DNA of 64,000 nucleotides, from contig CAMXCT020002004.1 in the NCBI GenBank assembly GCA_947184155.2, forward strand, positions 55,889 to 119,888. The letters are read 5' to 3'. Each line of letters starts with the position of its first letter. Position 1 is the first letter of the stretch. This document shows positions 19,601 through 27,236 of the stretch, piece by piece. The position numbers were made by a program, and so were the translations under genes. The notes beneath the pieces are model-generated. The model was not told where the DNA came from and ran no database searches. It saw only the letters and a list, made by a program, of their open reading frames with translations. This stretch comes from Cladocopium goreaui. Its lineage: Eukaryota > Sar > Dinophyceae > Suessiales > Symbiodiniaceae.

Positions 19601-21329
19601 CTTAGGCTCTGAGCCGCTACAATTAATTCAGCAAACTATCCAGTTCGGAACAGGAATCTCCCCTAATGTCTCGCTCTCCACTTTCCAGTGTGAGTGTGGT
19701 GACTATCATTGCCGTCTTACAGCATTGCAGCCTATAGGCACCGATGAGGTGCTCAGCAGCTATCTCAAGTCTGACAAGACTACACTACTAGTACAATTTG
19801 ATGGATCCTGTCATGCTGATAAGGAAACAGGTGGAGCGGGCGCTGCTCTTTTAGAACTCCAGCGAGAAGGACTAACGTTGCTCAAGTGGAGGGCTATTGC
19901 ACTACCTAGCTGCCCAGACAATATCTTTGCTGAGGCGGTGTCAGCTAACCTCGCAACAGACCTTTTATGTGAAGAAATGTTAAACAGAAGCTACGCAGTT
20001 GACCAGGCCTATCTACAAGGAGATATCCTCCCCATCGTTAAGCACCTAGCCTTCGCAGGACGTTTTCGTAGGATCGACCTACAGCCTATTATACAGCAAA
20101 TTCGCCGGAAACAATCAAGGTTTTTTGATTATGGAAAATGGGTATATCGCCCAAGAGAAGCCAATATACTCGCAGATTATCTTGCTGGCGTGGCTAGCAG
20201 AGCGGCCCAGGCCTTCCCAGCTAATGTCAGCGAGCCTACTGAAATCTTTGTTGAAGCACCTTATCAGTTGGCTATGCGATCTGGAGCCGTTGTACTGGAA
20301 GAGAGGCCTCTAGGTACTACTATTCTACTACTTACTGAGGTCCCGAATATAAGTCTAGAATTGGTAAATAAATTTATTGTGCTCGCTGCGAACCAGCAAT
20401 ACATCAAAGATGTAGAGGCCTATCTTGCGGGCACTGCCAATCTCACGAAACCTCGAGTAGTAGAGTATATGGCATCTGCAACAGACTGTCTTGGCCGACT
20501 ATACGGCAGAGGTCCCTGTGCTCAAAGACTTCCACGAAAGGTGCGATTACTACTATTTGGAGCTACGCACCAGGAAGTAGACATGGTCGGCGCTTTCTAT
20601 GAAATCATGCGACGCCTCCTTCGCAGCAGCCACCTCCCACACATAGCAGATCTTCGAGCAATACTTACCGATCTTTTAGGGCTGGTATCGCCGAATCAGA
20701 GGTCTACTGTCGTAAAGCGACATCCGCTAATTGTAATGAATGCAGGGGCAAGAGAAGCGTGTGCCAAAATAGAAAGAGAACACCATATCCCATGTCCTCC
20801 AGCCCTATATCATCTCAGTCTCCAAATTGAAACAGCAACACAAGCGCTTGTTAACGACCACCTGCCCTTAAGGAGGCCACAATATGCTGCTCATGTCAGA
20901 GGCGCTGCTTTCCGAACTCTTGAATGGTATGAAGAACACATTATGATCTCTTACTACAAGGAACTAACGAGAAGGTGTCACGTAACATCAGCAATTTGGC
21001 TTCATGACGGACTCTGGCTCCCAAAAGAAATTTCTCCACAGTTAATTTACGAAGCAGAAAGGGCAATGCTCCACCAATTACAGCTGGATTCATGCGATCC
21101 CCCCCTTTTCAGTTTACGTGAACTCGCCGCAGATGCTCAAGCTCTTATACAGACTCTCGATGATGTCAACATGGCCACAAATCCCTCCCCCCTCCCACGT
21201 ACCGGAAGGAAAAGAAACATCGAAAGTGAGCTTTTCGGGATGAGACCCATCCGATGGAACACACAAGCACCAACATCGGGCTATGATACCTTTACGAAAC
21301 GCATGGCCAAAAGGCGTAGAGCAGCCTAG
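16551..21329 (+). CDS. LINE-like reverse transcriptase / RNase H polyprotein, element 1
   Basis: The listed start is a GTG; the frame is open from 16515 and is probably entered by a -1 shift. Visible parts (residues from 16551): RT with 'PGPDGIPYSAWR' (165-), 'VDLSKAFERVNP' (catalytic Asp 285) and 'YIDD' (376-379); two Cys modules 'CALC...CETC' (from 800) and 'CIAC...HWVRWC' (from 863); a SET-like stretch (about 980-1075); RNase H with 'FDGSC' (Asp 1084), 'FAEAV', 'QGDILP' and 'ANILADYLAG'; then a C-terminal domain with 'VDMVGAFYEIMRR' (Asp 1344) and 'WLHDGLW' (Asp 1486). The same order recurs in copy 2 (51784-57039), which supports all segments as real. Role: reverse transcription and removal of the RNA strand. 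The C-terminal domain is unassigned. The Arg/Lys-rich end could be a nuclear signal. Confidence 0.9.
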   Translation: MLHVPAKQYHALQTATYHIFNSNGASELYPGKITIRSDLLKQIFDFLDQITMTRQYPALEQVNQQARGIGNNITFWNRLRSICPKGVIYNGPILNQQGEQCTTSQMLDEAMLDTRNFWFIKPQDSLQEWEPILREYQTASPWPSIELPQKQDFLHTLLGTKDSAPGPDGIPYSAWRLSPEDSYPVLDQLMMKMLAGLRAAPVQVGVWIPKAKVGPTADYFRPLGMPNTCDRLVDGTIAAVVMKATCAYMHPSQVVMNCFKEPQHAVHAIQALLDSNTPVAALLVDLSKAFERVNPYWILHILRMRNAPTWVCNYAKYILFGRLIRHKVQGRLLPPRAVHVGVDMGRSFSVFLFCLAMDPIYHYMNRIPRVISVQGYIDDNTIAGPGYDITWVSRVHKCYQCCWSAGFQIDQHACWQAISSDCLPFSVQSLPGRFESEVILRQKKYPTARAAILSAILSQKTLILARADKCIGLTPREACGILNGTDYTPICSLLALECNCRCKTALVINSPLPSWVLRQLDQSGFGAHCIQGVATSLGLLLLGRAQLSDRDLWTVTTHPTTLKQINPKAAEKFIHRLRLFRQPVLSVVSKSIAFNTFAQSVVLYTTSYFGAATEDLQMLRAAATELLLGRSWIRHDLLAFVFRLCKIAPLLDPGVSILVSALGLFLRKGGKVHELYVETPPAVNRQTHEVRILWQAWARVVGEDVLTRAVSGSGTIKQRINAVKKCVLHHMMQLASDYIRNKVLTAGWTGGISWAWLSHACEANKRWIPSITRFTLLRWAVNEDDDEWLARRGQSRQKKCALCANFGRAYPLGGYQIAICETCIVTKQMTAFTTDSLVRLLETSHRELPMQEELPASEDWDKCIACAKGDNTVGHWVRWCVVPISALRSLTGDNSILSLAEGSRKSAKHLAIASRVVHQFRLLLRESGAMRHQVSAPTTPMDTWIHNLVQRVQTELPLDLRMQHVRTQAVSAHCSVDDSLLWCCDKPPLHISCALAPARVCITREAVETNQIIAVVPLGSEPLQLIQQTIQFGTGISPNVSLSTFQCECGDYHCRLTALQPIGTDEVLSSYLKSDKTTLLVQFDGSCHADKETGGAGAALLELQREGLTLLKWRAIALPSCPDNIFAEAVSANLATDLLCEEMLNRSYAVDQAYLQGDILPIVKHLAFAGRFRRIDLQPIIQQIRRKQSRFFDYGKWVYRPREANILADYLAGVASRAAQAFPANVSEPTEIFVEAPYQLAMRSGAVVLEERPLGTTILLLTEVPNISLELVNKFIVLAANQQYIKDVEAYLAGTANLTKPRVVEYMASATDCLGRLYGRGPCAQRLPRKVRLLLFGATHQEVDMVGAFYEIMRRLLRSSHLPHIADLRAILTDLLGLVSPNQRSTVVKRHPLIVMNAGAREACAKIEREHHIPCPPALYHLSLQIETATQALVNDHLPLRRPQYAAHVRGAAFRTLEWYEEHIMISYYKELTRRCHVTSAIWLHDGLWLPKEISPQLIYEAERAMLHQLQLDSCDPPLFSLRELAADAQALIQTLDDVNMATNPSPLPRTGRKRNIESELFGMRPIRWNTQAPTSGYDTFTKRMAKRRRAA

Positions 21330-21563
21330 ATATCTATCCTAGGTACTTTAGCTAAATGGAACATACACTTGGATAATCTGTTTCTGTTTTGTCAGACGTA
21401 TAGAGCCCTTCTGCTCCAATGAGCTTGATAAGTGCTGTAGCACCTGCATCTTCTCCTTGGAGCACCTTTCTCTGCTTAAGCTACGAGGTAAGGCATATTA
21501 TTGCAACTTATGAGCCGTTTTACTGCTCACAGGTAGTTAATTCTGTACTCCCTATCTCTGCCA

Positions 21564-21944
21564 ATGAGCATAGAGACTGGGAGACCTAGACAGAAACCAT
21601 TGCCGTGCTCAGCGAACCCTCTCTCCCATCAAGTCACTCAGCTGCGAAATAGCCTGGCTCAGGCAACTGACAAGGTAAGCCTAGCCGACATGGACACGGA
21701 GGAAGCTATCAAGCAATTGAAATTGGCATTAGGGGCGCTGGACGAAGCTATAGTATTCCTGGCAAACGAGGAAGGGAATCACGTAGTCCCAAAACGAGGA
21801 TCTTGTGAAGAACAGACTGACCGGAAATCTTTGACTGCCGTCGATCGAGCAAAAATCTTTCAGAGACGGGAGGCAAGTCGTCGGCAAGAGAAGCACGGCA
21901 GGCAACAGAGTCAGAATTCTGTGAAGCGAAAATTGGATGAATGA
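21564..21944 (+). CDS. Small unrecognised ORF with helical, basic C-terminus
   Basis: The ATG at 21564 begins 126 codons. The middle ('EEAIKQLKLALGALDEAIVFLANEE') looks like an amphipathic helix or short coiled coil, and the last 40 residues are strongly basic ('QRREASRRQEKHGRQQ'), compatible with nucleic-acid binding. I do not recognise the family. It lies 234 bases after the RT stop on the same strand and opens a run of five small ORFs. No stem-loop precedes it, unlike the next three. Confidence 0.45.
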   Translation: MSIETGRPRQKPLPCSANPLSHQVTQLRNSLAQATDKVSLADMDTEEAIKQLKLALGALDEAIVFLANEEGNHVVPKRGSCEEQTDRKSLTAVDRAKIFQRREASRRQEKHGRQQSQNSVKRKLDE

Positions 21945-22600
21945 GCGGACCTATCGCTGCACATTGTGTCTGTGCCATAAAACAGTCATTAGCGCAGAGG
22001 GCAAAATGACTGGTCAATTGATTAGTTGTCGTGCCAAGTGTGTACTACTCCTCTCTCTCTCTTTGATTTCGATACTAGGTAGTGAGATCCTAACGGCACT
22101 CCACGTACTGTCCCTCCTTTCTCTTCTCTCTATCGGGTTTTTGGTTGCTCGTGCCTTTTCTGTTTAGCATTCAAGTCCTCTCTCGTTTGGTCCCCGAGCC
22201 ACACTCCAACTACGTACTTGATTGGCAGTGCTGATTGTCGAAGACTCAATGCATACTTCGCTTTTCGGCTCCTCAGTAGCGGCATTATGAGTTAAATGAC
22301 TAAGCTAGAGAATTTTGTATTTGTATCATGAATTATGGCAACTCTCTTCCATAATCGTCCGTGTGTTGTAGCTTCCTCCCTAACCATTCAACAGACCAGT
22401 GAGAAGTATGCTTCGCTTTCCATTTCTTAGATTACTCAGGGTACTTCTGTCCAAAGACGTGACAGGGGTCCCTCACATTAACATTTAACGGTGTCTTCTT
22501 TCTCCGAATTCCACTATACTACATCTTTCCCCCACATAAATTGCGCGAGTCTGGTGGATTTGAAAGAGATTACACAATTTCAGATATCGGGTTGCCTGCC
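21945..22600 (+). other. Spacer between small ORFs
   Basis: Apart from one stem-loop (22447-22465) I see no gene in it. A short hydrophobic reading frame (21937-22167) has no start context or relatives that I can see. Confidence 0.4.
22447..22465 (+). repeat. Conserved stem-loop
   Basis: CTGTC (22447-22451), loop CAAAGACGT, GACAG (22461-22465), the majority form. It lies about 135 bases before the ATG at 22601. Confidence 0.85.
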
Positions 22601-22984
22601 ATGGCGTGCGCACCATCGGAAGCATCAAGCTGTGACGAACGACTTCTACACATCAAACGTGTCATTAATAAGTACACGGCTTGTTGTACTTTACTGGACA
22701 ATCTACAGTCCGCCCACTACCATTTGCTCAAGGCGAAGCAACAGGCCAGGGAAGTATTCTGGGTTGACATACCAATGCCAGAAAAGCTTGATGAGAACAT
22801 TCAAGCGCAAGTCACTCTACTTCACATGATAGCTGACTACAAAGCTCACATCGTACGTGAAATGGAATACGCTCAAACTGAGCTGTTAGTCCCAGTGGTC
22901 TATCCCGATGGCATTGAAATCAGTTCAAGTGTAGGCGAAGAACTACATGATGTGAGAGAGAACTGCTTCCCGCGCTCACCCTAG
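22601..22984 (+). CDS. Small unrecognised helical ORF
   Basis: I choose the ATG at 22601 (CTGCCATGG context), giving 127 codons; the frame is open upstream to 22541 but only from a TTG. The protein begins 'MACAPSEASSCDERLLHIKRVINKY' and looks mostly helical, with no membrane segment and no known motif. It follows a stem-loop and lies between other small ORFs on the same strand. A structural or RNA-binding accessory role is only a guess. Confidence 0.45.
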   Translation: MACAPSEASSCDERLLHIKRVINKYTACCTLLDNLQSAHYHLLKAKQQAREVFWVDIPMPEKLDENIQAQVTLLHMIADYKAHIVREMEYAQTELLVPVVYPDGIEISSSVGEELHDVRENCFPRSP

Positions 22985-23453
22985 CACTGGGTGTACCGAA
23001 GACTGAGAAGTGCTAGCACTATAAAAGAAGCAGGATGACAACGTGCCTACAATCTCCCTGTTCTCAACTTGCACAGTTGTGAGAGGATGGCTAGTCCCAA
23101 CGTGGTTACGCCGCACATAGCGCAGTTTTGATTCAGCCATTGATAAAATAAGATCACGTGTGCTCCCAGCTTTACTGACAGGTTATATCAAAGATTTTCC
23201 ATGCTGACAGCCACTAGATTTCCGATACAGTGTTACGAATTTCACAGCACTGTCCTAGCCCACGTAGTCTATCGGCTCAAACAGAGTTCAGACAACACAG
23301 CCAACCCCATGATGTGTTACTTTCAATGATGCTAACAATTTTGCCTGACACCACCCTAAATAGAATAGGTTATCCTTAGGCGCCAAGCCACGGTGCTTTT
23401 CCGACTAAAGACGTGTCGGGACTGCACCTGGCAAGCGCTCCACTCGCGTAGCC
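22985..23453 (+). other. Spacer with one stem-loop near its end
   Basis: Nothing gene-like is seen between the stop at 22984 and the stem-loop at 23401. Confidence 0.4.
23401..23419 (+). repeat. Conserved stem-loop, CCGAC/GTCGG variant
   Basis: CCGAC (23401-23405), loop TAAAGACGT, GTCGG (23415-23419). Relative to the majority form two base pairs are changed, both sides together, so the stem is kept. It ends 34 bases before the ATG at 23454. Confidence 0.85.
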
Positions 23454-24263
23454 ATGTCGACCGCGCTCATGACATTTCTGAGGAACTACCATTGGAAAGG
23501 TTATAACGTTGAAACCATTCAGAGTACTCCAAATATGTTGACGAATCTACATCGCGGCAAGTATCCTATCCATAGGCTATGTCACAATGTCAACATAGAG
23601 TGCAGGGCATTTAACTTGATGGAAGTATGTACATGGCTCAATGGAGAGAAATGGAACATCCTATGGGCTGAAGACGAGTCATGGCTTCCGGATGAGACGA
23701 CAGTAGTGATGGGGGCCTCATTGCCCCATGGATTCCATAAGGTCATTCCTCGAGAGTGTGACGAGGTTTACCTGCAGGCTTGGTTGAATATCGCAGGCTA
23801 CGGAAGTTTTTATCCCTTCGCAGCAGAGGTGCGACACAACGGATACGCATGCTGGGCCAACTCCAGACGTTTTGCAATAGTTGCAAAGAATGCCCAACAA
23901 TGTGCTATTATTGCAGAAATTATGCATGCGTACAACATACTAGGCAATCGCATCGAAACACTGCAGCCAACCCTAGAAGGAATCGCACTGAGTGAGCAAT
24001 CACGAATCAACAGTGCTGTCCACGAAGATGATCGACCGTGCTTTGATTTCCGGCTCTCGCCAGAGTGCCAAAATGCAATAGCAGGCCGTTTTCCTAATCA
24101 TGAAGATGAAGCGGATCGGATCTTCCAACTTAGTGAAGGCATCCAAGTGCTGCAAATGCAACATAATGACCTTGTACAAGAAGCCAACCGAGCACTTTAT
24201 CGACTACAGCAAAACTGGTATGCCCTCAGTGAAGCGTATGCAACCATCTTCGATGACCTGTGA
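23454..24263 (+). CDS. Element accessory protein, relative of the ORF at 37121
   Basis: The ATG at 23454 begins 269 codons. Residues about 60-165 match the ORF at 37121-38284: 'NGEKWNILWAED' against 'NGECWNIVLNDD', 'FYPFAAE' against 'IWPFYATE', 'SRRFAIV' against 'PRRFAVI', and 'MHAYNILGNR' against 'MHEHNILANR'. The last 60 residues are helical ('EGIQVLQMQHNDLVQEANRALYRLQQNW'). Two diverged copies with shared Trp, Arg-Arg-Phe and Asn-Ile-Leu positions argue for a real folded protein. I do not recognise the domain. Confidence 0.65.
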   Translation: MSTALMTFLRNYHWKGYNVETIQSTPNMLTNLHRGKYPIHRLCHNVNIECRAFNLMEVCTWLNGEKWNILWAEDESWLPDETTVVMGASLPHGFHKVIPRECDEVYLQAWLNIAGYGSFYPFAAEVRHNGYACWANSRRFAIVAKNAQQCAIIAEIMHAYNILGNRIETLQPTLEGIALSEQSRINSAVHEDDRPCFDFRLSPECQNAIAGRFPNHEDEADRIFQLSEGIQVLQMQHNDLVQEANRALYRLQQNWYALSEAYATIFDDL

Positions 24264-25018
24264 GGCCCAGGTACTTAGCAGAAGTCCGGTGAAGTTGATT
24301 GTCAGGCAAGAAAAAAAAGTGTTTTACTGGTCAGCCTGTTCTGTGGTGATTCTCACATGTCACGCAAATACCTTTAAGGGAACTGAATCACAGGCTCACC
24401 TATTAGGGGTACATTCATCCTCCTCTTGACTTTGCTGTCGCTGACTGCATTGTGAACATGCCTTTCTGATTGCTCACAGTTTCCTCATCCCCCTTAAGCT
24501 GTCATGCCTAACGAGCAATATCCCCTGCCCACCTCCTAGCAAGTTAGATGACAGTCCTATGAAGGAGAGTTTATAGAATGTTCACGACGGGCTTAGGATG
24601 ACCCCCAACCCGCACTCAACTCGTCTGTACTTGTTCTCCAATATTCACTCGAACACAATGGTTAACCTGCTTGTTGTCCTAGGCTCTTCTCCAAGTCAAG
24701 GGTGTGAAAATTAGATGTGAGCGTATTTCAGTGACAATGGGACAGGAATAAAATCAATCTTCCCCATCACACTGGCTGAGATACCCTAGCGAGACAGTCA
24801 TCATAGAGGCATGACCGCCATGACCCAACATATTTAGCATGCCTGACATTCAATACAGTAACCATTACGGTCACGTTGTCTTTCCGACCAAAGACGTGTC
24901 GGGATTGCAACTGACTGATAACAACATCGACTAACTGCCATCTTAATTATGACTCTCACCGTACTTCAAGGTAGCAATCTGTATACAGTGGGCCCCCACT
25001 CTCTCTACCTGTACTGCC
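24264..25018 (+). other. Spacer, no gene seen
   Basis: About 750 bases without a supportable gene. A stem-loop lies at 24884-24902. Confidence 0.4.
24884..24902 (+). repeat. Conserved stem-loop, CCGAC/GTCGG variant
   Basis: CCGAC (24884-24888), loop CAAAGACGT, GTCGG (24898-24902). It has the same doubly compensated stem as at 23401 and lies about 117 bases before the ATG at 25019. Confidence 0.85.
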
Positions 25019-25765
25019 ATGGATTATGTGCGACTCCGTGGTGAAGAACACCATTTCTCGATGCCAGTTAAGATGATCTTATATAGCTTGGAAGCAGCGC
25101 AAGAACTTATGGTAGCTGTGCGAGACCTCAGGCGTACAGTACGGCTAGTGCAGAGTGGATGTGTCACCTTTTTTCCAGAAGAAGCACATGGGCTGCAATT
25201 GATATATAACACCTTAGAAGCTGACCTCCAGCAGGTTGAATTGGACGGACAGCGCATCACACAGCATCTCTTGACAGCACTAGCAGCATCATACGAGGAC
25301 ATAGTCCAAGTGGCAGGTTTTAGTCGCTCGTCTACACGAGGTGTGTGGGTCAACCACCTATACTTAGTTCCAGCTGCTGATGGAGGCATGACTGATCAGG
25401 CGGGCCTTGTACCAGTGCCAATAGATGCCCGACCATTTCGGCTGACTACCCAGACAATACACATCACTGCGACCCTGGGCGGTTTTTTGGACCGCAGGAC
25501 CATGCGGCAAGCAGCTGATACAGTGGTTGAAGTCGCTTTTCTACTCTTACGGACCGGGTTGCCACCCAACCTCCGCATCTGGACTACCATAGCAGCAGGA
25601 ACCAATTCAACGGTGCAAAGACTCCAACCAAGCACGCTCCTGGCGGAAGTAGACAGAATGATGGCTCCCGCCATAAGATTTAGTTTTCTCGTGCAGGATC
25701 CGCCCACTGCGGCCATTCGCAGTCCCGACAGAGAGTTGAGTGCGCCGGAGGTCGTCCTCCTGTAA
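25019..25765 (+). CDS. Unrecognised 248-residue accessory ORF
   Basis: The ATG at 25019 sits in a CTGCCATGG context. The N-terminal 110 residues are helical ('LEAAQELMVAVRDLRRTVRLV', 'LEADLQQVELDGQRITQHLL'), and the remainder looks like an alpha/beta region with no motif I know. It is preceded by a stem-loop, lies on the same strand as its neighbours and has normal residue composition, so it is likely a real gene of the element. Confidence 0.55.
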   Translation: MDYVRLRGEEHHFSMPVKMILYSLEAAQELMVAVRDLRRTVRLVQSGCVTFFPEEAHGLQLIYNTLEADLQQVELDGQRITQHLLTALAASYEDIVQVAGFSRSSTRGVWVNHLYLVPAADGGMTDQAGLVPVPIDARPFRLTTQTIHITATLGGFLDRRTMRQAADTVVEVAFLLLRTGLPPNLRIWTTIAAGTNSTVQRLQPSTLLAEVDRMMAPAIRFSFLVQDPPTAAIRSPDRELSAPEVVLL

Positions 25766-26008
25766 CCAAAAGTGAGATAGCTGGGGTTTTAGAGGTGATG
25801 TATCTCAGATTTGTGGAATTTGCATGATTTATGTGCCACCCATTACCTTCGCTGGCCATCATGTGCTCAAGAGCTGCTACCCCACAACACAAATCCAAGT
25901 AATACCACTCAGTATACGTCCGTTGATTTCATTTGATGTATTCAAGCTGTTACCGCTAGACATAGAGGCTTAGCTACGCAGTGCACACTGATTCGCCATG
26001 GTGACGAA

Positions 26009-26404
26009 ATGAAGCACTTAGATGTAGTGGATGGAGTTATCGGAGCAATATCGCTCGAAGCAAGACCTCCTTCTGGAGTCATAGGAGACAACATCGAACT
26101 GTTAATCTTACACCTACGAATGCCTGATGCTGAGACATGGATCGCACACACTGCTACACATGCAGTACTCAGACTCGAGGAGCAACAAATCCAAGACTAT
26201 CTCCTCATATCCAATGGACTCATGCACAGGACCCCCTGCGCTTTCTCGATCACAGAAGAGACGGTAGACCGCCTTGATGATCTGCTGCTTGAACAGCTTT
26301 TCCGTGAAGGAATAGGCCTCACAGATTCATCTACGATGTACATAGCCACAGCTCATGTACAGCACAGCTACACCCAACTTACTCACTGTTTAACAAGTTT
26401 TTGA
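26009..26404 (+). CDS. Unrecognised 131-residue ORF
   Basis: The ATG at 26009 begins 131 codons ('MKHLDVVDGVIGAISLEARPP...'). Composition is ordinary and no known motif is seen. No stem-loop lies directly upstream. The YR retrotransposon begins about 290 bases downstream, so anything that normally follows this ORF has been moved to about 35.9 kb. Confidence 0.4.
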   Translation: MKHLDVVDGVIGAISLEARPPSGVIGDNIELLILHLRMPDAETWIAHTATHAVLRLEEQQIQDYLLISNGLMHRTPCAFSITEETVDRLDDLLLEQLFREGIGLTDSSTMYIATAHVQHSYTQLTHCLTSF

Positions 26405-26526
26405 TGAATCAACTGGCTCAAAGCAGGGGTTAATTCTATCATATTCAGGTGTAATATCGCCAATTAGTAACTTCTGACCAAAAGAGAGTTGTGTTCCATC
26501 ACGACAGAGAGCATGGGTAGGGGGAT

Positions 26527-26668
26527 GGGGTCCCCAATACCATGTGCTCAACAGGGGGAGGTGGACCCGAGAGGGTCCGGGGGGACGTTAAACTGTCGTA
26601 TAGCGCAGGGGAGTTGCTGAAGGCCCCCGTCCCTAACGAACCGTGAATTTACACGGTACCTTGGTACC
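26527..26668. other. Left part of a hairpin-dense segment
   Basis: Inverted repeats follow each other closely: GGACCC-GAGA-GGGTCC (26563-26578, a GNRA-type loop), CCGTG/CACGG (26641-26656), and GGTACC-TT-GGTACC (26655-26668). The YR element inserts 24 bases later. The hairpin-rich texture resumes on its other side at 35.9 kb, so the two parts were probably one segment. Confidence 0.55.
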
Positions 26669-26691
26669 CCCTAGTCGGCGTGTGTTGACAT

Positions 26692-27180
26692 GCATCACTG
26701 GGCTTGCCCAGTGTGTCTATAGGTAGCATAGTTTTGGTTGGGTGGGGGGGTGGTGCAAGTTGCTCCTTGGATTTGTCTCGCTCCTCCAGCAGTTGCATTC
26801 CTCCTCTTCAGGTTTGGCCTCAACTGATTTTCGATCTTGCAGCTGTCAAATTTTTCACAGTTTACAAAGGCATGATTTTCTCGTTGTGACGGAATGTTTA
26901 CTGAATGATGTGTGAAGTTCACAGTTGATCGTTGGAAACGTTGCTGGCTTTGAAGTTTTGATCTGAAATTTTTGAAACAAACAAAACAGTTCCGTTGTCA
27001 GCTCTGCTTTCTTTTGTGGACAAATTCTCATGTCACTGCATGTACGGGAAGGTTCTTCTGGTTGACTCACAGTTTTGGATCTGCAGTTATTTACAATACA
27101 GATGCACACTCACCACATTCGGTTTGAACTGGTCAGGAATCGATATGATATTCGGAGAGCACTGGCTCTAATTTCAGGTA
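26692..27180 (+). repeat. Split direct repeat A1
   Basis: This 489-bp left-terminal repeat starts GCATCACTGGGC and ends ATTTCAGGTA. Its second copy lies at 34912-35400 (offset 8220). Confidence 0.9.
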
Positions 27181-27236
27181 GGCTGGGGCGCGTTGCAATC
27201 CAAGACTGCTTGGACGGTAGTTCATGATCGGGTGCC

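Noticed and set aside
26468..26490. Possible further stem-loop (CTGACCAAAAGAG)
   Set aside because: The right arm and the GACGT part of the loop are missing, so it does not meet the pattern.
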